From Urophycis tenuis (lineage: Eukaryota; Chordata; Actinopteri; Gadiformes; Phycidae), in contig JAXIVH010000065.1 in assembly GCA_036785325.1 (NCBI GenBank), positions 638,001 through 702,000 of the forward strand: a DNA stretch of 64,000 nucleotides, read 5' to 3'. The notes beneath the pieces are model-generated. The model ran no database searches, was not told where the DNA came from, and saw nothing but the letters and a program-made list of their open reading frames with translations. The first letter of the stretch is position 1, and each line of letters opens with the position of its first letter. The position numbers and the translations under genes were made by a program. Below are positions 20,962 to 35,258 of the stretch, piece after piece.

Positions 20962-23900
20962 AGAACACACATGAATCAGCTTATTATTTCGACGACCCAT
21001 GGGCAAATATAGTCATGCCATACGCCGTTGGAAAGCTTAGATTTCCCCTCTTAAAATGAGCCCATCCGCGAGCAGTCTGGTTGCTCACAGACTAAACTGC
21101 GTCAGGTTGACTGAAGTCTACCCAGAAGCTAAAAACATAACTTCAACGTTTCAATTAACATCAATCTTTCCTTACAGAACACAAATTAATTAGCTTATTA
21201 TATCAACAACCATTGAGTCAATATAGTCTTGCCATACGCCGTTGGAAAGCTTAGATTTCCCTGCTTAAAATGAGCCCATCCGCGAGCAGTCTGGTTCATC
21301 ACAGACTAAACTGCGTCAGGTTGACTGAAGTCTACCCAGCAGCTAAAAACATACCTTCGACGTTTCAATTAACATCAATCTTTCCTTACAGAACACGAAT
21401 TAATTAGCTTATTATATCAACGACCCATGAGTCAATATAGTCTTGCCATACGCCGTTGGAAAGCTTAGATGTCCCCGCTTAAAATGAGCCCATCCCCGAG
21501 CAATTTGGTTGCTCACAGACAAAACTGCGTCAGGTTGACTGAAGTCTACCCAGCAGCTAAAAACATACCTTCAACGTTTCAATTAAGATCAATCTTTCCT
21601 TACAGAACACAAATTAATTAGCTTAGTATTTCAACGACCCATGAGTCAATATAGTCTTGCCATACGCCGTTGGAAAGCTTAGATTTCCCCGCTGAAAATG
21701 AGCCCAACCACGAGCAGTCTGGTTGCTCACAGACAAAACTGCGTCAGGTTGACTGAAGTCTGTCCAGCAGCTAAAAACATACCTTCAACGTTTCAATTAA
21801 CATCAATCTTTCCTTACAGAACACAATTTAATTAGCTTAGTATTTCAACGACCCATGAGTCAATATAGTCTTGCCATACGCCGTTAGAAAGCTTAGATTT
21901 CCCCGCTTAAAATGAGCCCATCTTCGAGCAATGTGGTTGTTCACAGACAAAACTGCGTCAGGTTGACTGAAGTCTACCCAGCAGCTAAAAACATACCTTC
22001 AACGTTTCAATTAACATCAATCTTTCCTTACAGAACACAAATAAATTAGCTTAGTATTTCAACGACCCATGAGTCAATATAGTCTTGCCATACGCCGTTG
22101 GAAAGCTTAGATTTCCCCGCTTAAAATGAGCCCATCCCCGAGCAATTTGGTTGCTCACAGACAAAACTGCGTCAGGTTGACTGAAGTCTACCCAGCAGCT
22201 AAAAACATACCTTCAACGTTTCAATTAACATCAATCTTTCCTAACAGAACACAAATTAATTAGCTTAGTATTTCAACGACCCATGAGTCAATATAGTCTT
22301 GCCATACGCCGTTGGAAAGCTTAGATTTCCCCGCTTAAAATGAGCCCATCCGCGAGCAGTCTAGTTGCTCACAGACTAAACTGCGTCAGGTTGACTGAAG
22401 TCTACCCAGAAGCTAAAAACATACCTTCAACGTTTCAATTAACATCAATCTTTCCTTACAGAACACAAATTAATTAGCTGAGTATTTCAACGACCCTTTG
22501 ATGAATATAGTCTTGCCATACGCCGTTGGAAAGCTTAGATTTCCCCGCTTAAAATGAGCCCATTCGCGAGCAGTCTGGTTGATCACAGACTAAACTGCGT
22601 CAGGTTTACTGAAGTCTACCCAGCAGCTAAAAGCATACCTTCAACGTTTAAATTAACATCAATCTTTCCTTACAGAACACAAATTAATTAGCTTAGTATT
22701 TCAACGACCCATGAGTCAATATAGTCTTGCCATACGCCGTTGGAAAGCTTAGATTTCCCCGCTTAAAATGAGCCCATCCGCGAGCAGTCTGGTTCCTCAC
22801 AGACTAAACTGCTTCAGGTTGACTGAAGTCTACCCAGCAGCTAAAAACATACCTTCAACGTTTCAATTAACATCAATCTTTCCTTACAGAACACAAATTA
22901 ATTAGCTTATTATTTCAACGACCCATGAGTCAATATAGTCTTGCCATATGCCGTTGGAAAGCTTAGATTTCCCCGCTTAAAATGAGCCCATCCGCGAGCA
23001 GTCTGGTTGCTCACAGACTAAACTGCTTCAGGTTGACTGAAGTCTACCCAGCAGCTAAAAACATACCTTCAACGTTTCAATTAACATCAATCTTTCCTTA
23101 CAGAACACAAATTAATTAGCTTAGTATTTCAACGACCCTTTGGTTAATATAGTCTTGCCATACGCCGTTGGAAAGGTTAGATTCCCCTGCTTAAAATGAG
23201 CCCTCCCCGAGCAATTTGGTTGCTCACAGACAAAACTGCGTCAGGTTGACTGAAGTCTACCCAGCAGCTAAAAACATACCTTCAACGTTTCAATTAACAT
23301 CAATCTTTCCTTACAGAACATAAATTATTTAGCTTAGTATATTTCAATGACCCTTTGGTGAATATAGTCTTGCCATATGCAGTTGGAAAGCTTAGATTTC
23401 CCCGCTTAAAATGAGCCCATCCCCAAGCAATTTGGTTGCTCACGGACAAAACTGCGTCAGGTTGACTGAAGTCTACTCAGCAGCTAAAAACATACCTTCA
23501 ACGTTTCAATTAACATCAATCTTTCCTTACAGAACACAAATTAATTAGCTTAGTATTTCAACGACCCATGAGTCAATAAAGTCTTGCCATACGCCGTTGG
23601 AAAGCTTAGATTTCCCTGCTTAAATTGAGCCCATCCGTGAGCAGTCTGGTTGATCACAGACTAAACTGCGTCAGGTTGACTGAAGTCTACCCAGCAGCTA
23701 AAAACATACCTTCAACGTTTCAATTAACATCAATCTTTCCTTACAGAACACAAATTATTTAGCTTAGTATATTTCAATGACCCTTTGGTGAATATAGTCT
23801 TGCCATATGCAGTTGGAAAGCTTAGATTTCCCCGCTTAAAATGAGCCCATCCCCAAGCAATTTGGTTGCTCACGGACAAAACTGCGTCAGGTTGACTGAA

Positions 23901-26900
23901 GTCTACTCAGCAGCTAAAAACATACCTTCAACGTTTCAATTAACATCAATCTTTCCTTACAGAACACAAATTTATTAGCTTAGTATTTCAACGACCCATG
24001 AGTCAATAAAGTCTTGCCATACGCCGTTGGAAAGCTTAGATTTCCCCGCTTAAATTGAGCCCATCCGTGAGCAGTCTGGTTGATCACAGACTAAACTGCG
24101 TCAGTTTGACTGAAGTCTACACAGCAGCTAAAAACATACCTTCAACGTTTGAATTAACATCAATCTTTCCTTACAGAACACAAATTAGTTAGCTGAGTAT
24201 TTCAACGACCCTTTGATGAATATAGTCTTGCCATACGCCGTTGGAAAGCTTAGATTTCCCCGCTTAAAATGAGCCCATTCGCGAGCAGTCTGGTTGATCA
24301 CAGACTAAACTGCGTCAGGTTTACTGAAGTCTACCCAGCAGCTAAAAGCATACCTTCAACGTTTAAATTAACATCAATCTTTCCTTACAGAACACAAATT
24401 AATTAGCTTAGTATTTCAACGACCCATGAGTCAATATAGTCTTGCCATACGCCGTTGGAAAGCTTAGATTTCCCCGCTTAAAATGAGCCCATCCGCGAGC
24501 AGTCTGGTTCCTCACAGACTAAACTGCTTCAGGTTGACTGAAGTCTACCCAGCAGCTAAAAACATACCTTCAACGTTTCAATTAACATCAATCTTTCCTT
24601 ACAGAACACAAATTAATTAGCTTATTATTTCAACGACCCATGAGTCAATATAGTCTTGCCATATGCCGTTGGAAAGCTTAGATTTCCCCGCTTAAAATGA
24701 GCCCATCCGCGAGCAGTCTGGTTGCTCACAGACTAAACTGCTTCAGGTTGACTGAAGTCTACCCAGCAGCTAAAAACATACCTTCAACGTTTCAATTAAC
24801 ATCAATCTTTCCTTACAGAACACAAATTAATTAGCTTAGTATTTCAACGACCCTTTGGTTAATATAGTCTTGCCATACGCCGTTGGAAAGGTTAGATTCC
24901 CCTGCTTAAAATGAGCCCTCCCCGAGCAATTTGGTTGCTCACAGACAAAACTGCGTCAGGTTGACTGAAGTCTACCCAGCAGCTAAAAACATACCTTCAA
25001 CGTTTCAATTAACATCAATCTTTCCTTACAGAACATAAATTATTTAGCTTAGTATATTTCAATGACCCTTTGGTGAATATAGTCTTGCCATATGCAGTTG
25101 GAAAGCTTAGATTTCCCCGCTTAAAATGAGCCCATCCCCAAGCAATTTGGTTGCTCACGGACAAAACTGCGTCAGGTTGACTGAAGTCTACTCAGCAGCT
25201 AAAAACATACCTTCAACGTTTCAATTAACATCAATCTTTCCTTACAGAACACAAATTAATTAGCTTAGTATTTCAACGACCCATGAGTCAATAAAGTCTT
25301 GCCATACGCCGTTGGAAAGCTTAGATTTCCCTGCTTAAATTGAGCCCATCCGTGAGCAGTCTGGTTGATCACAGACTAAACTGCGTCAGGTTGACTGAAG
25401 TCTACCCAGCAGCTAAAAACATACCTTCAACGTTTCAATTAACATCAATCTTTCCTTACAGAACACAAATTATTTAGCTTAGTATATTTCAATGACCCTT
25501 TGGTGAATATAGTCTTGCCATATGCAGTTGGAAAGCTTAGATTTCCCCGCTTAAAATGAGCCCATCCCCAAGCAATTTGGTTGCTCACGGACAAAACTGC
25601 GTCAGGTTGACTGAAGTCTACTCAGCAGCTAAAAACATACCTTCAACGTTTCAATTAACATCAATCTTTCCTTACAGAACACAAATTAATTAGCTTAGTA
25701 TTTCAACGACCCATGAGTCAATAAAGTCTTGCCATACGCCGTTGGAAAGCTTAGATTTCCCCGCTTAAATTGAGCCCATCCGTGAGCAGTCTGGTTGATC
25801 ACAGACTAAACTGCGTCAGTTTGACTGAAGTCTACACAGCAGCTAAAAACATACCTTCAACGTTTGAATTAACATCAATCTTTCCTTACAGAACACAAAT
25901 TAATTAGCTTAGTATTTCAACGACCCATGAGTCAATATAGTCTTGCCATACGCCGTTGGAAAGCTTAGATTTCCCCGCTTAAAATGAGCCCATCCGCGAG
26001 CATTCTGGTTGCTCACAGACTAAACTGCGTCAGGTTGACTGAAGTCTACCCAGCAATTAAAAATATACCTTCAACGTTTCAATTAACATCAATCTTTCAA
26101 AAAAGAACACAAATTAATTAGCTTAGTATTTCAACGACCCATGAGTCAATATAGTCTTGCCCTATGCCGTTGGAAAGCTTAGATTTCCCCGCTTAAAATG
26201 AGCCCATCCGCGAGCAGTCTGGTTGCTCACAGACTAAACTGCTTCAGGTTGACTGAAGTCTACCCAGCAGCTAAAAACATACCTTCAACGTTTTAATTAA
26301 GATCAATCTTTCAATAAAAAACACAAATTAATTAGCTTAGTATTTAAACGACCCATGAGTCAATATAGTCTTGCCATACGCTGTTAGAAAGCTTAGATTT
26401 CCCCGCTCAAAAGGAGCCCATCCGCGAGCAGTCTGGTTGATCACAGACTAAACTGCGTCAGGTTGACTGAAGTCTACCCAGCAGCTAAAAACATACCTTC
26501 AACGTTTCAATTAACATCAATCTTTCCTTACAGAACACAAATTAATTAGCTTAGTATTTCAACGACCCTTTGGTGAATATAGTCTTGCCATACGCCGTTG
26601 GAAAGGTTAGATTTCCCTGCTTAAAATGAGCCCTCCCCGAGCAATTTGGTTGCTCACAGACAAAACTGCGTCAGGTTGACTGAAGTCTACCCAGCAGCTA
26701 AAAACATACCTTCAACGTTTCAATTAACATCAATCTTTCCTTACAGAACATAAATTATTTAGCTTAGTATATTTCAATGACCCTTTGGTGAATATAGTCT
26801 TGCCATATGCAGTTGGAAAGCTTAGATTTCCCCGCTTAAAATGAGCCCATCCCCAAGCAATTTGGTTGCTCACGGACAAAACTGCGTCAGGTTGACTGAA

Positions 26901-29900
26901 GTCTACTCAGCAGCTAAAAACATACCTTCAACGTTTCAATTAACATCAATCTTTCCTTACAGAACACAAATTAATTAGCTTAGTATTTCAACGACCCATG
27001 AGTCAATAAAGTCTTGCCATACGCCGTTGGAAAGCTTAGATTTCCCTGCTTAAATTGAGCCCATCCGTGAGCAGTCTGGTTGATCACAGACTAAACTGCG
27101 TCAGGTTGACTGAAGTCTACCCAGCAGCTAAAAACATACCTTCAACGTTTCAATTAACATCAATCTTTCCTTACAGAACACAAATTATTTAGCTTAGTAT
27201 ATTTCAATGACCCTTTGGTGAATATAGTCTTGCCATATGCAGTTGGAAAGCTTAGATTTCCCCGCTTAAAATGAGCCCATCCCCAAGCAATTTGGTTGCT
27301 CACGGACAAAACTGCGTCAGGTTGACTGAAGTCTACTCAGCAGCTAAAAACATACCTTCAACGTTTCAATTAACATCAATCTTTCCTTACAGAACACAAA
27401 TTAATTAGCTTAGTATTTCAACGACCCATGAGTCAATAAAGTCTTGCCATACGCCGTTGGAAAGCTTAGATTTCCCCGCTTAAATTGAGCCCATCCGTGA
27501 GCAGTCTGGTTGATCACAGACTAAACTGCGTCAGTTTGACTGAAGTCTACACAGCAGCTAAAAACATACCTTCAACGTTTGAATTAACATCAATCTTTCC
27601 TTACAGAACACAAATTAATTAGCTTAGTATTTCAACGACCCATGAGTCAATATAGTCTTGCCATACGCCGTTGGAAAGCTTAGATTTCCCCGCTTAAAAT
27701 GAGCCCATCCGCGAGCATTCTGGTTGCTCACAGACTAAACTGCGTCAGGTTGACTGAAGTCTACCCAGCAATTAAAAATATACCTTCAACGTTTCAATTA
27801 ACATCAATCTTTCAAAAAAGAACACAAATTAATTAGCTTAGTATTTCAACAACCCATGAGTCAATATAGTCTTGCCCTATGCCGTTGGAAAGCTTAGATT
27901 TCCCCGCTTAAAATGAGCCCATCCGCGAGCAGTCTGGTTGCTCACAGACTAAACTGCTTCAGGTTGACTGAAGTCTACCCAGCAGCTAAAAACATACCTT
28001 CAACGTTTTAATTAAGATCAATCTTTCAATAAAAAACACAAATTAATTAGCTTAGTATTTAAACGACCCATGAGTCAATATAGTCTTGCCATACGCTGTT
28101 AGAAAGCTTAGATTTCCCCGCTCAAAAGGAGCCCATCCGCGAGCAGTCTGGTTGATCACAGACTAAACTGCGTCAGGTTGACTGAAGTCTACCCAGCAGC
28201 TAAAAACATACCTTCAACGTTTCAATTAACATCAATCTTTCCTTACAGAACACAAATTAATTAGCTTAGTATTTCAACGACCCTTTGGTGAATATAGTCT
28301 TGCCACACGCCGTTGGAAAGGTTAGATTTCCCTGCTTAAAATGAGCCCTCCCCGAGCAATTTGGTTGCTCACAGACAAAACTGCGTCAGGTTGACTGAAG
28401 TCTACCCAGCAGCTAAAAACATACCTTCAACGTTTCAATTAACATCAATCTTTCCTTACAGAACATAAATTATTTAGCTTAGTATATTTCAATGACCCTT
28501 TGGTGAATATAGTCTTGCCATATGCAGTTGGAAAGCTTAGATTTCCCCGCTTAAAATGAGCCCATCCCCAAGCAATTTGGTTGCTCACGGACAATACTGC
28601 GTTAGGTTGACTGAAGTCTACTCAGCAGCTAAAAACATACCTTCAACGTTTCAATTAACATCAATCTTTCCTTACAGAACACAAATTAATTAGCTTAGTA
28701 TTTCAACGACCCATGAGTCAATAAAGTCTTGCCATACGCCGTTGGAAAGCTTAGATTTCCCCGCTTAAATTGAGCCCATCCGTGAGCAGTCTGGTTGATC
28801 ACAGACTAAACTGCGTCAGGTTGACTGAAGTCTACCCAGCAGCTAAAAACATACCTTCAACGTTTCAATTAACATCAATCTTTCCTTACAGAACACAAAT
28901 TATTTAGCTTGGTATATTTCAATGACCCTTTGGTGAATATAGTTTTGCCATATGCAGTTGGAAAGCTTAGATTTCCCCGCTTAAAATGAGCCCATCCCCA
29001 AGCAATTTGGTTGCTCACGGACAAAACTGCGTCAGGTTGACTGAAGTCTACTCAGCAGCTAAAAACATACCTTCAACGTTTCAATTAACATCAATCTTTC
29101 CTTACAGAACACAAATTAATTAGCTTAGTATTTCAACGACCCATGAGTCAATAAAGTCTTGCCATACGCCGTTGGAAAGCTTAGATTTCCCCGCTTAAAT
29201 TGAGCCCCTCCGTGAGCAGTCTGGTTGATCACAGACTAAACTGCGTCAGTTTGACTGAAGTCTACACAGCAGCTAAAAACAAACCTTCAACGTTTGAATT
29301 AACATCAATCTTTCCTTACAGAACACAAATTAATTAGCTTAGTATTTCAACGACCCATGAGTCAATATAGTCTTGCCATACGCCGTTGGAAAGCTTAGAT
29401 TTCCCCGCTTAAAATGAGCCCATCCGCGAGCAGTCTGGTTGCTCACAGACTAAACTGCGTCAGGTTGACTGAAGTCTACCCAGCAATTAAAAATATACCT
29501 TCAACGTTTCAATTAACATCAATCTTTCAAAAAAGAACACAAATTAATTAGCTTAGTATTTCAACGACCCATGAGTCAATATAGTCTTGCCCTATGCCGT
29601 TGGAAAGCTTAGATTTCCCCGCTTAAAATGAGCCCATCCGCGAGCAGTCTGGTTGCTCACAGACTAAACTGCGTCAGGTTGACTGAAGTCTACCCAGAAG
29701 CTAAAAACATACCTTCAACGTTTCAATTAACATCAATCTTTCCTTACAGAACACAAATTAATTAGCTTAGTATTTCAACGACCAATGAGTCAATATATTC
29801 TTGCCATTAGCCGTTGGAAAGCTTAGATTTCCCTGCATAACATGAGCCCATTCCCGAGCAATTTGGTTGCTCAAAGACAAAACTGCGTCAGGTTGACTGA

Positions 29901-30064
29901 AGTCTACCCAGCAGCTAAAAACATACCTTCAATGTTTCAATTAAGATCAATCTTTCCTTACAGAACACAAATTAATTAGCTTAGTATTTCAACGACCCTT
30001 TGGTGAATATAGTCTTACCATACGCCGTTGGAAAGCTTAGATTTCCCCGCTTAAAATGAGGCCA
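20962..30064. repeat. Satellite block S7 (about 42 monomers)
   Basis: About 21-22.5 kb holds individually varied monomers. 22.48-29.34 kb is a clean 8-monomer HOR. 29.34-30.06 kb returns to assorted monomers. No gene is seen. Confidence 0.93.
22481..29340. repeat. 8-monomer higher-order repeat, 1,715 bp, four copies
   Basis: Several private markers recur at exactly 1,715 bp. TTAGCTTAGTATATTTC following ACATAAATTATTT lies at 23331, 25046, 26761 and 28476. The ACACAAATTATTT version lies at 23761, 25476, 27191 and 28906. CAGCAATTAAAAATATACC lies at 26051, 27766 and 29481. The unit exceeds 8 x 212 because some monomers have the 2-bp AGTATATTTC insertion. Copies 1-2 carry a GAGTATTTC/TTTGATGAAT segment that copies 3-4 replace with a GCGAGCATTCTGG / CAGCAATTAAAA segment, so two HOR haplotypes are joined near 25.9 kb. 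Confidence 0.9.
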
Positions 30065-30890
30065 AAATGTATCATTGAAGCCATCATTGAGACTTTTCTT
30101 TTTAAATTATACCGCATGAACATTGGTCTGCAATAAAGCTTTAAATATATTTATGTGTGTGTGTGTGTGTTTTAATCACTTAATTGGAACGGCATGATCC
30201 CACATCGCTGTGAAGGGACGGCGTTAACGAGGTGGGCGTGCAACCCCTCGAGAGAGTTGCTGCCTCGCCGGCACTTGTACTTGTTCAGCCGGATGCCGTT
30301 CTTCACAACCACCTTCACAGAGACATACAGATGTACAGTATGCCAGGGGGGTCCTGTAACACACAACCTATTGCAAGGTCCTCATTTATGCTGGTGTCAT
30401 TTTGAAATGTTACCATATACAAGTTTGAATGGTTTTGAATCACGATGACTGCAGAGGCAGCTGCAGGATGGCCCTGGATGCAGGACGGAGGGGGCCTGTG
30501 GCTGTGCGGGGAGGACCAGCGGTATGGGTGCTTCCGACACAGGGGGCGGGCAGGCCACAGGCTGACGCAGCAGGAGGCCTCGGCTGGAGGCGGGTGGGCG
30601 CAGGAGGCTTCGGCCGGGTGGAGGACGACAACGCAGTGGGCTGAACGGGCCGGTTGGTGGGAGTCACAGGCTCTGGCTCATCAACAAATAATCTGGAAAT
30701 ATAAAATACACACGTGATCAGTATTGATATTGATATCTTTTATAAGAACACTGTTCATACTGTTTACACTTTTTATACAACTGTTTATACAATGTCCATA
30801 CTGTTTATTTATTAATGTTTATCACTGAAAATAAAGGTGACTTGGTATGACTTGTGTGCTATTTTCTTTCCACAGTCAACAGAACACACA
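30065..30890. repeat. Module copy 8 (complete)
   Basis: The left flank is GAGGCCA instead of GAGCCCA. It has CACTGAAAATAAAGG like copy 12. It carries a private 5-bp insertion near 30331-30340 (CAGATGTACAGTATGCC) and a broken donor in its exon. Confidence 0.92.
30184..30692 (-). pseudogene. Captured exon, copy 8 (509 nt; 5-bp insertion, donor lost)
   Basis: A 5-bp insertion shifts the second frame immediately upstream of LYVSVKVV, so the DPPGIQ part is no longer in frame with the RGSNSLEG part. The donor is destroyed: plus-strand ACTTAA at 30178-30183 means TTAAGT instead of GTAAGT. The acceptor (CTG at 30693-30695) is intact. Confidence 0.5.
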
Positions 30891-33800
30891 TGAATCAGCT
30901 TATTATTTCGACGACCCGTGGGCAAATATAGTCATGCCATACGCCGTTGGAAAGCTTAGATTTCCCCGCTTAAAATGAGCCCATCCGCGAGCAGTCTGGT
31001 TGCTCACAGACTAAACTGCGTCAGGTTGACTGAAGTCTACCCAGAAGCTAAAAACATACCTTCAACGTTTCAATTAACATCAATCTTTCCTTACAGAACA
31101 CAAATTAATTAGCTTAATATCAACAACCATTGAGTCAATATAGTCTTGCCATACGCTGTTGGAAAGCTTAGATTTCCCTGCTTTAAATGAGCCCATCCGC
31201 GAGCAGTCTGGTTCATCACAGACTAAACTGCGTCAGGTTGACTGAAGTCTACCCAGCAGCTAAAAACATACCTTCAACGTTTCAATTAACATCAATCTTT
31301 CCTTACAGAACACAAATTAATTAGCTTATTATATCAACGACCCATGAGTCAATATAGTCTTGCCATACGCCGTTGGAAAGCTTAGATTTCCCCGCTTAAA
31401 ATGAGCCCATCCGCGAGCAGTCTGGTTTCTCACAGACAAAACTGCGTCAGGTTGACTGAAGTCTGCCCAGCAGCTAAAAACATACCTTCAACGTTTCAAT
31501 TAACACCAATCTTTCCTTACAGAACACAAATTAATTAGCTTAGTATTTCAACGACCCATGAGTCAATATAGTCTTGCCATACGCCGTTGGTAAGCTTAGA
31601 TTTCCCCGCTTAAAATGAGCCCATCCCCGAGCAATTTTGTTGCTCACAGACAAAACTGCGTCAGGTTGACTGAAGTCTACCCAGCAGCTAAAACATACCT
31701 TCAACGTTTCAATTAACATCAATCTTTCCTTACAGAACAAAAATTAATTAGCTTATTATATCAACGACCCATGAGTCAATATAGTCTTGCCATATGCCGT
31801 TGGAAAGCTTAGATTTCCCCGCTTAAAATGAGCCCATCCCCGAGCAATTTGATTGCTCACAGACAAAACTGCGTCAGGTTGACTGAAGTCTACCCAGCAG
31901 CTTAAAACATACCTTCAACGTTTCAATTAACATAAATCTTTCCTTACAGAACACAAATTAATTAGCTTATTATATCAACGACCCATGAGTCAGTATAGTC
32001 TTGCCATACGCCGTTGGAAAGCTTAGATTTCCCCGCTTAAAATGAGCCCATCCCCGAGCAATTTGGTTGATCACAGACTAAACTGCGTCAGGTTGACTGA
32101 AGTCTACCAAGCAGCTAAAAACATACCTTCAACGTTTCAATTAACATCAATCTTTCAATAAAGAACACAAATTAATTAGCTTAGTATTTCAACGACCCTT
32201 TGGTGAATATAGTCTTGCCATACGCCGCTGGAAAGCTTAGATTTCCCCGCTTAAAATGAGCCCATCCGCGAGCAGTCTGGTTGCTCACAGACAAAACTGC
32301 GTCAGGTTGACTGAAGTCTGCCCAGCAGCTAAAAACATACCTTCAACGTTTCAATTAACACCAATCTTTCCTTACAGAACACAAATTAATTAGCTTATTA
32401 TATCAACGACCCATGAGTCAATATAGTCTTGCCATACGCTGTTGGAAAGCTTAGATTTCCCTGCTTTAAATGAGCCCATCCGCGAGCAGTCTGGTTCATC
32501 ACAGACTAAACTGCGTCAGGTTGACTGAAGTCTACCCAGCAGCTAAAAACATACCTTCAACGTTTCAATTAACATCAATCTTTCCTTACAGAACACAAAT
32601 TAATTAGCTTATTATATCAACGACCCATGAGTCAATATAGTCTTGCCATACGCCGTTGGAAAGCTTAGATTTCCCCGCTTAAAATGAGCCCATCCGCGAG
32701 CAGTCTGGTTTCTCACAGACAAAACTGCGTCAGGTTGACTGAAGTCTGCCCAGCAGCTAAAAACATACCTTCAACGTTTCAATTAACACCAATCTTTCCT
32801 TACAGAACACAAATTAATTAGCTTAGTATTTCAACGACCCATGAGTCAATATAGTCTTGCCATACGCCGTTGGTAAGCTTAGATTTCCCCGCTTAAAATG
32901 AGCCCATCCCCGAGCAATTTTGTTGCTCACAGACAAAACTGCGTCAGGTTGACTGAAGTCTACCCAGCAGCTAAAACATACCTTCAACGTTTCAATTAAC
33001 ATCAATCTTTCCTTACAGAACAAAAATTAATTAGCTTATTATATCAACGACCCATGAGTCAATATAGTCTTGCCATATGCCGTTGGAAAGCTTAGATTTC
33101 CCCGCTTAAAATGAGCCCATCCCCGAGCAATTTGATTGCTCACAGACAAAACTGCGTCAGGTTGACTGAAGTCTACCCAGCAGCTTAAAACATACCTTCA
33201 ACGTTTCAATTAACATAAATCTTTCCTTACAGAACACAAATTAATTAGCTTATTATATCAACGACCCATGAGTCAGTATAGTCTTGCCATACGCCGTTGG
33301 AAAGCTTAGATTTCCCCGCTTAAAATGAGCCCATCCCCGAGCAATTTGGTTGATCACAGACTAAACTGCGTCAGGTTGACTGAAGTCTACCAAGCAGCTA
33401 AAAACATACCTTCAACGTTTCAATTAACATCAATCTTTCAATAAAGAACACAAATTAATTAGCTTAGTATTTCAACGACCCTTTGGTGAATATAGTCTTG
33501 CCATACGCCGCTGGAAAGCTTAGATTTCCCCGCTTAAAATGAGCCCATCCGCGAGCAGTCTGGTTGCTCACAGACAAAACTGCGTCAGGTTGACTGAAGT
33601 CTGCCCAGCAGCTAAAAACATACCTTCAACGTTTCAATTAACACCAATCTTTCCTTACAGAACACAAATTAATTAGCTTATTATATCAACGACCCATGAG
33701 TCAATATAGTCTTGCCATATGCCGTTGGAAAGCTTAGATTTCCCCGCTCAAAATGAGCCCATCCCAGAGCAATTTGGTTGCTCACAGACAAAACTGCGTC

Positions 33801-35258
33801 AGGTTGACTGAAGTCTACCCAGCAGCTAAAAACATACCTTCAACGTTTCAATTAAGATCAATCTTTCCTTACAGAACACAAATTAATTAGCTTAGTATTT
33901 CAACGACCCATGAGTCAATATAGTCTTGCCATACGCCGTTGGAAAGCTTAGATTTCCCCGCTTAAAATGAGCCCATCCCCGAGCAATTTGGTTGCTCACA
34001 GACAAAACTGCGTCAGGTTGACTGAAGTCTACCCAGCAGCTAAAAACATACCTTCAACGTTTCAATTAACATCAATCTTTCCTTACAGAACACAAATTAA
34101 TTAGCTTAGTATTTCAACGACCCATGAGTCAATATAGTCTTGCCATACGCCGTTGGTAAGCTTAGATTTCCCCGCTTAAAATGAGCCCATCCGCGAGCAG
34201 TCTGGTTTCTCACAGAGAAAACTGCGTCAGGTTGACTGAAGTCTGCCCAGCAGCTAAAAACATACCTTCAACGTTTCAATTAACACCAATCTTTCCTTAC
34301 AGAACACAAATTAATTAGCTTAGTATTTCAACGACCCATGAGTCAATATAGTCTTGCCATGCGCCGTTGGTAAGCTTAGATTTCCCCGCTTAAAATGAGC
34401 CCATCCGCGAGCAGTCTGGTTGCTCACAGACAAAACTGCGTCAGGTTGACTGAAGTCTACCCAGCAGCTAAAAACATACCTTCAACGTTTCAATTAACAT
34501 CAATCTTTCCTTACAGAACACAAATTAATTAGCTTAGTAATTCAACGACCGATGAGTCAATATAGTCTTGCCATACGCCGTTGGAAAGCTTAGATTTCCC
34601 CGCTTAAAATGAGCCCATCCCCGAGCAATTTGGTTTCTCACAGACAAAACTGCGTCAGGTTGACTGAAGTCTACCCAGCAGCTAAAACATACCTTCAACG
34701 TTTCAATTAACATCAATCTTTCCATACAGAACAAAAATTAATTAGCTTATTATATCAACGACCCATGAGTCAATATAGTCTTGCCATACGCCGTTGGAAA
34801 GCTTAGATTTCCCTGCTTAAAATGAGCCCATCCCCGAGCAATTTGGTTGCTCACAGACAAAACTGCGTCAGGTTGACTGAAGTCTACCCAGCAGCTAAAA
34901 ACATACCTTCAACGTTTCAATTAAGATCAATCTTTCCTTACAGAACACAAATTAATTAGCTTAGTATTTCAACGACCCATGAGTCAATATAGTCTTGCCA
35001 TACGCTGTTGGTAAGCTTAGATTTCCCCGCTTAAAATGAGCCCATCCGCGAGCAGTCTGGTTGCTCACAGACAAAACTGCGTCAGGTTGACTGAAGTCTG
35101 CCCAGCAGCTAAAAACATACCTTCAACGTTTCAATTAACACCAATCTTTCCTTACAGATAACAAATTAATTAGCTTAGTATTTCAACGACCCATGAGTCA
35201 ATATAGTCTTGCCATACGCCGTTGGTAAGCTTAGATTTCCCCGCTTAAAATGAGCCCA
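30891..35258. repeat. Satellite block S8 (about 20 monomers)
   Basis: Rich in the TTATTATATCAACGACCC variant and in GTTGGTAAGCTTAG (one substitution next to the HindIII site). Contains a 6-monomer duplication (31.1-33.7 kb). No gene is seen. Confidence 0.93.
31140..33685. repeat. 6-monomer tandem duplication, 1,283 bp offset
   Basis: ATACGCTGTTGG with TTCCCTGCTTTAAATG recurs at about 31151 and 32434. GTTGGTAAGC, CAATTTTGTTGC, CAATTTGATTGC and ATGAGTCAGTATAG recur in the same order at the same offset. The two copies are near identical, so the duplication is recent. Confidence 0.87.
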
